DNA of 34,350 nucleotides. Source: Methanosarcinales archaeon (GTDB lineage: Archaea; Halobacteriota; Methanosarcinia; Methanosarcinales; Methanocomedenaceae). The notes below the pieces were generated by a model. That model was not told the origin of the DNA, ran no database searches, and saw only the letters and a list, made by a program, of their open reading frames with translations. Below are positions 8,674 to 15,767 of this stretch, piece after piece. The first letter of the stretch is position 1. Each line of letters starts with the position of its first letter. The stretch is from NCBI GenBank assembly GCA_021108405.1, contig JAIOQW010000269.1:1-34350 (forward strand). The letters run 5' to 3'. Both the position numbers and the translations under genes were made by a program.

Positions 8674-8723
8674 CCTGCACGCCCTTCAGGCGTAGCAGGC
8701 ACTCAACTCCGTAGGAGGTGAGT
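8674..8723 (+). other. Two adjacent hairpins downstream of infB
   Basis: The first hairpin (8674-8699) pairs CCTGC and CGCC with GGCG and GCAGG around CTTCA. The second (8701-8723) pairs ACTCA and CTCC with GGAG and TGAGT around a GTA-containing loop. Flanking words TTAATCCGTGTTA and GTATCTGTGTTAAT resemble part of the inverted repeat at 12508-12571. No gene is visible in 8608-9144; it consists of these hairpins, repeat copies B and C, a poly-A run (8858-8871) and the upstream block of the first prenyltransferase. Confidence 0.5.
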
Positions 8724-8872
8724 GTATCTGTGTTAATCTATATCTGAAAAAAAGCTTTCGGACTCTATCATGTTTACTTTCGATTCTATAGAAAGTGTAA
8801 ACCTGGATAAGAATCATAAGCAATGTACACTTCCTTGTAGTATATCACGTTATAATAAAAAAAAAAAAATAA

Positions 8873-8930
8873 CAAAATCCTCGCTTGCGCTCGGATTTTC
8901 TTGAGTACATCAAGTTAAACTTGATATATT
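8873..8930. repeat. Structured interspersed repeat, copy C
   Basis: The copy begins CAAAATCC-TCGCTTGCGCTC-GGATTTT and continues TCTTGAGTACATCAAGTTAAACTTGATATATT, which has its own small stem ATCAAGTT/AACTTGAT. The first hairpin is almost identical to that of copy D at 10115. It ends right where the homologous upstream block of the prenyltransferase copies begins, so the repeat marks the left edge of the duplicated unit. Confidence 0.65.
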
Positions 8931-8931
8931 A

Positions 8932-9144
8932 GGACAAGACAAAACTAACCCCTACTCCTCATCCGCTCGAATTTATGATCTATTTCAGTGTGGTTACCAC
9001 CGCACTGTAGAATATATAGTAGGCTATAATAATATATATTTCAAACCAACATCATGATTTCATTGAGATTGCTACATTGTAATGAAATTGTAATATTACA
9101 ATCCGGTTGAAATATTACTTTATAAATAATGTATATATACTATT
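8932..9144 (+). repeat. Duplicated upstream block of the prenyltransferase unit, copy 1
   Basis: From GGACAAGACAAAACTAACCC on, this block is closely matched by 10237-10446. Both copies contain a hairpin, CAGTGTGGT-TACC-ACCGCACTG here (8986-9007), and the run ATAATATATATTTCAAA. The match continues into the start of the prenyltransferase coding sequence in both places, so the duplicated unit includes promoter and gene. Confidence 0.75.
9087..9127 (+). promoter_or_regulatory. Palindromic operator candidate and TATA box
   Basis: A perfect 16-base palindrome, ATTGTAATATTACAAT (9087-9102), stands just upstream of a TATA box, CTTTATAAATA (9117-9127). The GTG start at 9145 is only about 25 bases beyond the TATA centre, which predicts a leaderless transcript. 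Half-sites of the same kind (GAAATATTAC, ATTACAAT) recur at 9109-9118 and upstream of the later copies. The neighbouring FilR1-type regulators are the obvious candidates to bind here; that link is inference. Confidence 0.5.
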
Positions 9145-10002
9145 GTGAGTGGGGGACTTGTAACACTAAAATTGCTCATAACTTCAGTTATGATTGCAAT
9201 TTCAGGGGCGTTTCGGATCTATATAGCATATCTGTTAGTAGGATATGATGTTGTAATTAGCAATATTGCTGCAGTTTTTTTAATTATATATGCTATTTAT
9301 GCATTTGATAGGATCAAAGGAGGAGAAGAAGATAATATAAACCGAAAAGATTTGACAGGTGCAAGGAAGGATATTGCGTATATTGTTTGTGCATTTTCAT
9401 TAATCTGTGGTGTATTGATATTATTTTTACATGACCTTATCCTGGTTGTGATCATTCCTTTTTTTGTAGGTTACTTCTACAGCAAGAAGACCGTAATAGG
9501 AAAATATTCTTTTAAGCTAAAAGGAGGTATGGGGGCAAAGAACCTGATAGTAGCATTGACATGGGGCATATTTATTACGGGAGTTGTCATGAAAGGTCAC
9601 AGTGACCTGATTGCTGCTATATCAATTTTTTCTTTTCTTTTTATTAAGTCCTTTATAAATACTGTAATGGAAGATTTTTCTGATGTTACCGGAGATAAAA
9701 CAGTAGGATTGATGACATTACCTATCTGTTTAGGGGAGAAGAAGACAAGGTGTTTATTAATGGGAATCCATATGTTCGAGCACGTAATAATAGCGATCAT
9801 CATGATAAAGGGGATGTTAGAATTTGAAATAATCATTTTATTATCATGTTTTTTTTCAGGTGTGATCTACATTTTCTTTTTTACCGGAACATCGATCAAT
9901 ATTAATAGTTCTGGAATAAAGAATGTATCATACCAATTGTTCTATAGGTGGGAATTCTATGTAGCGGTTGGATTGCAAACGTTATCTAAAATATTAGTAT
10001 GA
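9145..10002 (+). CDS. UbiA-superfamily membrane prenyltransferase homologue, copy 1
   Basis: The protein (285 aa) is almost wholly hydrophobic with about eight to nine membrane helices. Two aspartate-rich loops mark the UbiA fold: FDRIKGGEED (D55 to D63), a divergent form of the first NDxxDxxxD motif, and DFSDVTGDKTVGLMTLP (D177, D180, D184), a good second motif. Such enzymes attach isoprenoid chains to aromatic or lipid acceptors; the substrate cannot be told. The start is GTG at 9145. The gene is one of several copies in this island; copy 2 at 10762 is a diverged paralogue, and 12768-12955 is an internally deleted version nearly identical to this one. It converges on the leftover 3' end of a regulator gene (10005). 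Confidence 0.8.
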   Translation: MSGGLVTLKLLITSVMIAISGAFRIYIAYLLVGYDVVISNIAAVFLIIYAIYAFDRIKGGEEDNINRKDLTGARKDIAYIVCAFSLICGVLILFLHDLILVVIIPFFVGYFYSKKTVIGKYSFKLKGGMGAKNLIVALTWGIFITGVVMKGHSDLIAAISIFSFLFIKSFINTVMEDFSDVTGDKTVGLMTLPICLGEKKTRCLLMGIHMFEHVIIAIIMIKGMLEFEIIILLSCFFSGVIYIFFFTGTSININSSGIKNVSYQLFYRWEFYVAVGLQTLSKILV

Positions 10003-10004
10003 AA

Positions 10005-10053
10005 TTATATTTTATTAGAATTATTCAGTAAATAATTGAAATTTTTATTCCCC
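10005..10053 (-). pseudogene. Vestigial 3' end of a FilR1-type regulator
   Basis: Read on the minus strand these bases give GNKNFNYLLNNSNKI followed by a stop, matching the last residues (FFNYLLNNSNKI) of the intact regulator at 12956-13732. The rest of that gene is gone. Its position, two bases after the prenyltransferase stop and in convergent orientation, is the same as in the intact pair, so copy 1 once had its own regulator. Confidence 0.7.
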
Positions 10054-10114
10054 TATCTTTAAGATACTGCAAATGGATATACAAAATCTAATAAATTATT
10101 TAATATAAAAATGA

Positions 10115-10220
10115 AAAAAATCCTCGCTAGCGCTCGGATTTTCTTGACTGAGGCTCTTAAAAGAGCCGAAGATTAGAAAATGTGAACAGAATGAGCATTT
10201 TCGATATATCAAGTTATACT
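10115..10220. repeat. Structured interspersed repeat, copy D
   Basis: The copy runs from a stem AAAATCC/GGATTTT with loop TCGCTAGCGCTC through a second stem GGCTCTT/AAGAGCC to the GAAAATG/CATTTTC hairpin shared with copy A, and ends TCGATATATCAAGTTATACT. As with copy C, the duplicated prenyltransferase upstream block starts a few bases further on. Confidence 0.7.
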
Positions 10221-10236
10221 AAAAAAAAGAAAAAAT

Positions 10237-10446
10237 GGACAAGACAAAACTAACCCCTACTCCTCGTCCGCTCGAATTTATGATTTATTTCAGTGTGGTT
10301 ATCACCACACTGTAATATATAGTACACCATAATAATATATATTTCAAACTAACACCGTGATTTCAATGAGACAATAGCATTATAATCCGATTGAAACATT
10401 ACAATCATAGTGAAATATTACCTGAAATTGATATATACGTATTATT
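10237..10446 (+). repeat. Duplicated upstream block of the prenyltransferase unit, copy 2
   Basis: This is the second copy of the block at 8932. Its hairpin is CAGTGTGGT-TATC-ACCACACTG (10291-10312), with a perfect nine-base-pair stem; relative to copy 1 the stem is kept. The A/T-rich part has changed more: the perfect palindrome of copy 1 is reduced to separate half-sites (GAAACATTACAAT, GAAATATTAC). Confidence 0.7.
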
Positions 10447-10482
10447 GTGAGTGGGGGGCTTGCAAGACTAAAATTACTCACA
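10447..10482 (+). pseudogene. 5' stub of a prenyltransferase gene
   Basis: GTGAGTGGGGGGCTTGCAAG and the following bases encode the first dozen residues (start, S-G-G-L, then R-L-K-L-L) of the UbiA-like protein, matching 9145 onward. The homology then stops and is replaced by the transposase fragment on the opposite strand. The promoter block in front of it is still present, so this is a truncated copy, not a chance match. Confidence 0.65.
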
Positions 10483-10493
10483 TGCGTGATTGG

Positions 10494-10690
10494 TTAAGTT
10501 CTCCATTCATCCATTAATCTCTTCCAATTTACATTCGGATCAACCTTACCTTTCAGCCTGCTGACAAAGAATCCACCATTTTCATAAATACGAGCGAAGG
10601 TATTGTGTTTATAAAATCCAAGATCAATTAATAGCATACGATTTTTTAACCATGGTTCTATCCGAAGTGTCTTAACTTTACTGCTAATAT
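10494..10690 (-). pseudogene. Fragment of an IS4-type DDE transposase
   Basis: On the minus strand the frame gives SSKVKTLRIEPWLKNRMLLI, then a DLGFYKHNTFARIYENGGFF segment and VSRLKGKVDPNVNWKRL, ending in a stop at 10494-10496. The LLIDLGFY and GGFFVSRLK parts are characteristic of IS4-like archaeal transposases around the second catalytic aspartate. Only about 65 residues remain, with no inverted repeats visible. The fragment separates the 5' stub from the upstream region of prenyltransferase copy 2 and probably took part in the rearrangement. Confidence 0.75.
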
Positions 10691-10761
10691 TGAAATTACA
10701 ATGGCTTTATAATATTACACCCCAATAAAAATATTAATAAGAAACTATATAATCAGTTAGA

Positions 10762-11616
10762 GTGAGTAGGGGAATTGCGACTTTAAGGCTACTTGTAGCT
10801 TCGATTTTAAATGGATCATATGGTGCTTTTATAATTTATATAGCTTATCTTATGGTTGGTTATAATATCAGGATATCTAATATTATTGCCGGGTTTCTTA
10901 TTATTTATGCTATCTATACATTTGATAGGGCAAAGGGAGGAGAAGAAGACGATATAAACCGAAAGGAACTTATTAAATCAAGAAAAGACATTGCTTATAT
11001 AATTTGTATACTTTCATCCTTAATAGGGGTATTGATCTTTTTCTTAAATGATCTGCTTTTTGTTGTAATAATTCCCTTAATTGCAGGTTACTTTTACAGT
11101 ATGAAGATAAATATTGGGAGTTTTACTATCAGGCTTAAAGGAGGCTGTGGTATGAAGAACCTGATTGTAGCTCTTGCATGGGGGATATTTATTACAGGAA
11201 TCGTTGTGAGAGTTAATACTGAATTTGTTACTATCATAGCGATTTTCTTATTTGTTTTTGTAAAAAATTTTATAACTACTGTAATGTATGATTTTCGTGA
11301 TATCAAAGGAGATAAAGTGGCTGGATTATTGACATTACCGATCTATTTTGGAGAACATATAACCAGGATCTTACTAATGAGTCTCCATCTCCTTGTGCAT
11401 TCACTGGTTGCCTTTGTCATGATAGCCGGTATATTAGAATTTAAATTTGTAATAATACTTAGCTGTTTTATTTCAGGTATTATCTATATTTTCTTTTTTG
11501 CAAAACCAATTGATTTAATAAATTCCAGAATTAAAAAAATACTATTCTATTTATCTTATAAAGGGGAACTCTATATGGCTTTAGGATTGCAAATAGTATA
11601 CTCAAACTTTATGTGA
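10762..11616 (+). CDS. UbiA-superfamily membrane prenyltransferase homologue, copy 2
   Basis: The 284-residue protein is a paralogue of copy 1, clearly related along its whole length but strongly diverged. It keeps both aspartate loops: FDRAKGGEEDD (D55, D63) and DFRDIKGDKVAGLLTLP. Eight to nine membrane helices are expected. The start is GTG, with a TATA-like CTATATAA only about 15 bases upstream and the half-site words GAAATTACAAT and TAATATTAC before it. Its last 15 bases overlap the end of the convergent regulator gene (11602-12411), so this is the best preserved copy of the convergent pair. Retained motifs suggest a working enzyme; the substrate is unknown. Confidence 0.8.
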   Translation: MSRGIATLRLLVASILNGSYGAFIIYIAYLMVGYNIRISNIIAGFLIIYAIYTFDRAKGGEEDDINRKELIKSRKDIAYIICILSSLIGVLIFFLNDLLFVVIIPLIAGYFYSMKINIGSFTIRLKGGCGMKNLIVALAWGIFITGIVVRVNTEFVTIIAIFLFVFVKNFITTVMYDFRDIKGDKVAGLLTLPIYFGEHITRILLMSLHLLVHSLVAFVMIAGILEFKFVIILSCFISGIIYIFFFAKPIDLINSRIKKILFYLSYKGELYMALGLQIVYSNFM

Positions 11617-12411
11617 ATTATGTAATAGATATTTTAACATATCCGTTCCCCAGGATATGGCAGAAGGATCCAGACTAACCCAATCTCTTTGAAAATCATA
11701 ACCACCATCCTTAAAAAATAATGTAATTGAAAAATAGCAATTTGTAACTATCATACTGAATTTAAGTTCATTGTTATAAATAAAAATTTTCACATTATTA
11801 AGGTTTAAGAATTCGTTTATTGAATTCGTGTATTCAGTTTCGGCTCTTTTATAGACATCTTGTGTAAGAATCAATGAAACTTCCTTTCCACTTAATGCTA
11901 ATTCCAAAAACATATCTGGCCATGATGGTCTAAATACAGGTGTCACTCCTTTTATCCAGTTTGATTGTGAAAGTTCCTGCAGGAATAGATTGTGAGGTTC
12001 GTATAATTCTTCCAGATTCAATTCATTCATCATACAATCCCCCAGTTCATGAAATCGTTTTAAAAGATGTTCTGGAATTATAGATATATCATGAGTATCT
12101 ATAAAATTCTCATTTTTTTCGATTATATCAATTATTTTTATCAGTGGATATAAATGTTCGTAAAGTAATCTACCTTTATCAGTTAATAAATATAACTTTC
12201 CTTCTTGATTAACAATATTCCTCTGCTCCAGCATCCTGATCTGAGGGATTATTCCCGGAGAGGTTACACTTAGTGATTGCTTGATTTCGGTCAGGGTCCT
12301 GGGTCCATTATGTAATAGAATAATAAGGTTCTTTCGTTTTTCAGAAAACAAAAGCAGATCCAATAATTTAGTTTTCATGTCAGATTCCAAATTCCCCACA
12401 AAAAGTGACAT
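11602..12411 (-). CDS. FilR1/DUF1724-type winged-helix transcriptional regulator, copy 1
   Basis: The protein (269 aa) has an N-terminal winged helix-turn-helix (about residues 13-85: KRKNLIILLHNGPRTLTEIK, then SVTSPGIIPQIRMLEQRNIV as recognition helix and wing) and a C-terminal alpha/beta domain of the methanogen FilR1 middle-domain family, ending in the usual ISWGTDMLKYLL. Such proteins are common in methanogens and are thought to sense small ligands or redox state. An ATG at 12378 would align better with the start of the paralogue at 13732; neither start has a clear ribosome-binding site. It converges on and overlaps prenyltransferase copy 2. Control of the prenyltransferase genes is likely from linkage but not shown. 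Confidence 0.82.
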   Translation of the reverse strand: MSLFVGNLESDMKTKLLDLLLFSEKRKNLIILLHNGPRTLTEIKQSLSVTSPGIIPQIRMLEQRNIVNQEGKLYLLTDKGRLLYEHLYPLIKIIDIIEKNENFIDTHDISIIPEHLLKRFHELGDCMMNELNLEELYEPHNLFLQELSQSNWIKGVTPVFRPSWPDMFLELALSGKEVSLILTQDVYKRAETEYTNSINEFLNLNNVKIFIYNNELKFSMIVTNCYFSITLFFKDGGYDFQRDWVSLDPSAISWGTDMLKYLLHNSHKV

Positions 12412-12767
12412 TTCGTAAAGGTTTATTATTACTTATCCTATTCTTCTTATTTATTTTTTTCTTTTCCGGTGACTGTTATATTATTTGTTAGTAAACTCAA
12501 ATTAACTGCGAATGAACACAGATAAACGCGGATACGCTATCTGAATGTCTGCGTTCATTTGCGTTTATCTGGTGCGACAAGAAGTTATATCATGAATTGC
12601 AGTAATGTCACCTGTTCCATTTAGGGTGGCCTTATTGTGGCATACAACTACAGTGATGTGGTTGTGTGAAGCCCACAAGACAATGTGGAAACCTCCAAAA
12701 ATCTAATTTGGACAATCTGCTAAGGTAAAAATACTGTGAAAAGTGTAATGCGAACCGTCGTAAGAGT
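12412..12767. other. Gene-free stretch with an inverted repeat
   Basis: No gene is supported here. Between 12508 and 12571 two overlapping inverted repeats occur: CAGATAAACGC (12519) with GCGTTTATCTG (12561), and CGAATGAAC with GTTCATTTG. Downstream, around 12680-12760, a plus-strand frame gives a cysteine-containing stretch (CGNLQKSNLDNL, then KYCEKCNANRRKS after a stop) that recalls the zinc ribbon of a transposase N-terminus, but it is too short and broken to assign. Confidence 0.45.
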
Positions 12768-12955
12768 CATAACTTCAGCTATGATTGCAATTTCAGGGGC
12801 GTTTCGGATCTATATAGCATATCTGTTAGTAGGATATGATGTTGTAATAGTAATAGTAGTTCCGGAATAAAGAATAAATCATACCAATTGTTCTATAGGT
12901 TGGAATTCTATGTAGCAGTTAGACTGCAAACGTTATCTAAAATATTAATATGAAA
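12768..12955 (+). pseudogene. Internally deleted prenyltransferase copy
   Basis: The first part (12768-12848) matches 9177-9257 almost base for base, and the second part (about 12852-12955) matches 9904-10004. About 640 bases of the middle, including both aspartate loops, are missing, and the start codon region is gone too. Downstream the match to copy 1 goes on into the regulator 3' end. The near identity to copy 1 means that the duplication is recent compared with the divergence of copy 2. Confidence 0.85.
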
Positions 12956-13732
12956 TTAGATTTTATTAGAATTATTCAGTAAATAATTAAAAAATTCAGT
13001 TCCCCAGGATATAGCAGAAGGTTCTGTACCAATCAAGTTTCTTTGGGAGTCATAACTTCCATCCTTAAAAAAAGGCGTAAATGAGAAATAGTGATCAGTA
13101 AATATCATAGTTAATTTTAATTTGTCGTTATATATATATATGTGAGTATTATTAAGGTCGAGAAATTCTGCTATTAAATTGTTGAATTTAGCTTCTGTTC
13201 TTTGGTAGACCTCAGGTGTAAGGATCAATATGATTTCTTTTTCTTGCTTAGCCAGCTGGAGAAAAAAATCAGGATATGATGGATTAAAAATAGGTGTAAC
13301 TGCTTTGATCCATTTGGATGATGACAAAATCTCAATAAATAAACGATGAGGTTCATAGATATTTTGGAGATCTACTTGATTCAATCCACATCCTTTTAAT
13401 TTATATAATTGTTTTAATAGAGCTTTTGGAATCATTAGTAGATCATGGGCATTAAAGAATTTCTGATTTTTTTCTACCAAGTTAAGTGTATCTACGAGTG
13501 GACATATGTAATAATCTGTAAGTATTTGACCTATATCAGTCAAAAAATACTCTTTACCTTTCTGAATAACTATATTTTTTTCCTCAAGAATCCTTATCTG
13601 TGGTATTATCGCAGGAGCTTTCACGTCAAGTGAATCCTTAATTTCAGTAAGGTTCTTAGCCCCATCTCTTAGAAATAATACAAGGTTTTTTCGTTTTTCA
13701 GAAAAAAAAAAGGCATCTAATAATTTAGTCAA
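12956..13732 (-). CDS. FilR1/DUF1724-type winged-helix transcriptional regulator, copy 2
   Basis: This 258-residue paralogue of 11602-12411 has the same layout: a winged helix over residues 5-75 (LTEIKDSLDVKAPAIIPQIR region) and the FilR1-type domain ending in ISWGTEFFNYLL. The start is probably TTG at 13732, preceded nine bases upstream by GGGGG; no in-frame ATG lies before it, and the paralogue has its start at the matching place. A TATA-like ATTATAAAA stands at about 13780-13788. Its 3' end is shared with the remnants near 10005 and adjoins the deleted prenyltransferase. It may therefore now act on the surviving copies elsewhere in the island. Confidence 0.82.
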   Translation of the reverse strand: MTKLLDAFFFSEKRKNLVLFLRDGAKNLTEIKDSLDVKAPAIIPQIRILEEKNIVIQKGKEYFLTDIGQILTDYYICPLVDTLNLVEKNQKFFNAHDLLMIPKALLKQLYKLKGCGLNQVDLQNIYEPHRLFIEILSSSKWIKAVTPIFNPSYPDFFLQLAKQEKEIILILTPEVYQRTEAKFNNLIAEFLDLNNTHIYIYNDKLKLTMIFTDHYFSFTPFFKDGSYDSQRNLIGTEPSAISWGTEFFNYLLNNSNKI

Positions 13733-13804
13733 TTTATATAACCCCCAAAAAATTATGACTATACACTCTAATTTGTTGTTTTATAATTAATATATATTAT
13801 TTAA

Positions 13805-14716
13805 CTATTGATATATATTGTTTTTGTTATTGTGCTTGTATATATGTTCAATTAGTTCTTTTTCATCCGCACCAATGAAAATATTATGAAGTGTTTGTCT
13901 GGTAGATGATCTATAGAATTCCTGTGTCACTTTATTAAAAGAATCAACTGCCGCTTCGAATAGTGTCCTATCTTTTGTTCTTACACCCATTCTTGCCTGG
14001 AATTCAGCTATAGACTGATAAATCGAAGATGAGTCAAACTCATTATCAAGACGCTGTGCACACTCACTGGCCTTTATTAAACATTCTTTGGTAGCATCCA
14101 CATGCCCTATCTCAAGAAATAGTCTTGATAGATCAACATAAGCAGATACTTTATAGATCATATGACTAATAGCATTAGAAGAATCAATAATATCAAGAGC
14201 CTTATTTGCTGCTGTCAGGGAAGCAGATGTATCATTCATGCTATGCAAAGTCCTGGCAATTTCCCTCCAGGCCATAGAGCGGTATGTATCATATTCAATA
14301 GTATCAGCAATCTTTTTTGATTCCTCTATTATAGCAGGATCATCCATTGTCATACCTACCCGGACAAAAGTACTGGCTATAATCTCAAGTGCATGACTTG
14401 TATCAAGGCCATCAAGAGTATTGTCTGATAGTTCAAGCGACCTCCTGACCAGATTGATATTAGCAGTATTTTGTGCGATTTTTGCAGTACTTTTAATAAT
14501 ATCCACAAAAGCCCTGGAGCGATTATTCATATCAATGATATGATCAGTGAACCGCACAGCTTCTTCCAGATAGCTTATATCATTTAAAGCCACAGCCTTT
14601 TGTGCTAACGCAACGACACCTGCTCTATATTTCTTAGACCGGTCATTTTCGTTCAGTATGGATTGGGCTTTTTTTTCTAATTCTATAACAAAATCATCTA
14701 CTTCGTTATCAGACAT
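13805..14716 (-). CDS. Alpha-helical repeat (TPR-like) protein
   Basis: The 303-residue soluble protein is made of repeated helical pairs of about 35-45 residues, with recurring patterns such as AVRFTDHIIDMNNRSRAFVDI, SLELSDNTLDGLDTSHALEI, and AANKALDIIDSSNAISHMIY. This is the style of tetratricopeptide-like scaffolds that bind other proteins. No catalytic motif, signal peptide or membrane helix is seen. The ATG at 14716 is chosen over a GTG one codon earlier because AGGAGGT lies five bases before it. It follows the radical SAM gene by 34 bases on the same strand and may be cotranscribed. No specific partner can be named. Confidence 0.75.
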   Translation of the reverse strand: MSDNEVDDFVIELEKKAQSILNENDRSKKYRAGVVALAQKAVALNDISYLEEAVRFTDHIIDMNNRSRAFVDIIKSTAKIAQNTANINLVRRSLELSDNTLDGLDTSHALEIIASTFVRVGMTMDDPAIIEESKKIADTIEYDTYRSMAWREIARTLHSMNDTSASLTAANKALDIIDSSNAISHMIYKVSAYVDLSRLFLEIGHVDATKECLIKASECAQRLDNEFDSSSIYQSIAEFQARMGVRTKDRTLFEAAVDSFNKVTQEFYRSSTRQTLHNIFIGADEKELIEHIYKHNNKNNIYQ

Positions 14717-14750
14717 CACTACCTCCTGTATGGACTGATCAGTAATGTTT

Positions 14751-15761
14751 TCATACTACTATAGCAATCCTGTATCCACACTTTGGACATTTTCCATCCC
14801 CTGTAATACTGTTATGTACAACACTAAACCCACTTCTGTCTATGAGCAGTTCACCACATTTCGGACAGTTTGTGTTCTCATATGGATGACCAGGTACATT
14901 ACCTATATACGGATATTCCAGTCCGGCATCTTTTGCTGTGCGCCATGCACTCTCCAGTGTGTCTACCGGAGTAGGGGATGCATCCTTCATTTTATACATG
15001 GGATGAAATCTTGTAAAATGAATAGGTGTCATAGGACCCAGATTATCCAGTACCCATTCAATCAAGGCCCTGGTTTCATTTTTATCATCGTTCTGGCCAG
15101 GGATGATCAGGTTAACAACTTCTACATGCATACCCAGTTCCCTGGCTTTGATGGTACTGTCCAGCACCGGCTGCAGGTGAGCCCGGCATATCTTTTTATA
15201 GAACTCATCCTTGAATGCTTTTATATCTACCCTGAAGGCATCAAGATATGGTGAGATATCCTGTAGTGCCTCCTCCGTGATATATCCATTAGTTACATAT
15301 ACGGTCTTTAGTCCGGACTCATGAGCCAATCTGGCAGAGTCATATGTGAATTCATACCAGATAGTAGGCTCATTATATGTCCATGAAATGCTTGCACAAC
15401 CGGAATCAATAGCTTTTGCCACTGATATTTCAGGCGTGATCTTCCTGGTATTTGCTTCATTCAGACTTACCTGGGATATAGACCAGTTCTGACAGTGGGT
15501 ACATTTGAAATTACATCCGATGGTGCCCTGGGAATAACTTAATGTTCCTGGCAAAAAATGATACAGCGGCTTTTTTTCAATAGGGTCAACAGCTTCACTG
15601 GATATAGTATTATAGATCAGTGAATAAAGAGTACCATTCCTGTTCTGCCTGACCTTACATAATCCTGATCTTCCTTCTGATATGATACACCTGTGAGCAC
15701 AGACATTGCATCTGGTTTTGTTATCATCAAGTCTATCAAACAACGCAGCTTCATGCACCAT
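14751..15761 (-). CDS. amrS: AmmeMemoRadiSam-system radical SAM enzyme
   Basis: The protein (336 aa) has the 4Fe-4S/SAM motif Cys-X3-Cys-X2-Cys in GCNFKCTHCQNW near residue 84 and the downstream NEPTIW, YVTNGY and VDIKAF segments of the PflA-like AmrS family. An N-terminal CNVCAHRC and a C-terminal zinc-ribbon (CPKCGELL and CPKCGYR) flank the barrel, as in full-length family members. The family name comes from its co-occurrence with AMMECR1 and Memo proteins, neither of which is in this window; the reaction is not established. It lies six bases after cdc48 on the same strand, with a third gene behind it. Confidence 0.9.
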   Translation of the reverse strand: MVHEAALFDRLDDNKTRCNVCAHRCIISEGRSGLCKVRQNRNGTLYSLIYNTISSEAVDPIEKKPLYHFLPGTLSYSQGTIGCNFKCTHCQNWSISQVSLNEANTRKITPEISVAKAIDSGCASISWTYNEPTIWYEFTYDSARLAHESGLKTVYVTNGYITEEALQDISPYLDAFRVDIKAFKDEFYKKICRAHLQPVLDSTIKARELGMHVEVVNLIIPGQNDDKNETRALIEWVLDNLGPMTPIHFTRFHPMYKMKDASPTPVDTLESAWRTAKDAGLEYPYIGNVPGHPYENTNCPKCGELLIDRSGFSVVHNSITGDGKCPKCGYRIAIVV

Positions 15762-15767
15762 ATAATT

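Noticed and set aside
8608-9144. CRISPR array or tRNA in the hairpin-rich gap
   Set aside because: No regularly spaced identical repeats and no cloverleaf with a TTC-type T loop were found; the hairpins belong to interspersed repeats.
12590-12767. Zinc-ribbon protein fragment
   Set aside because: The cysteine-containing frame is broken by stops and too short; it was kept only as a remark under the gene-free stretch.
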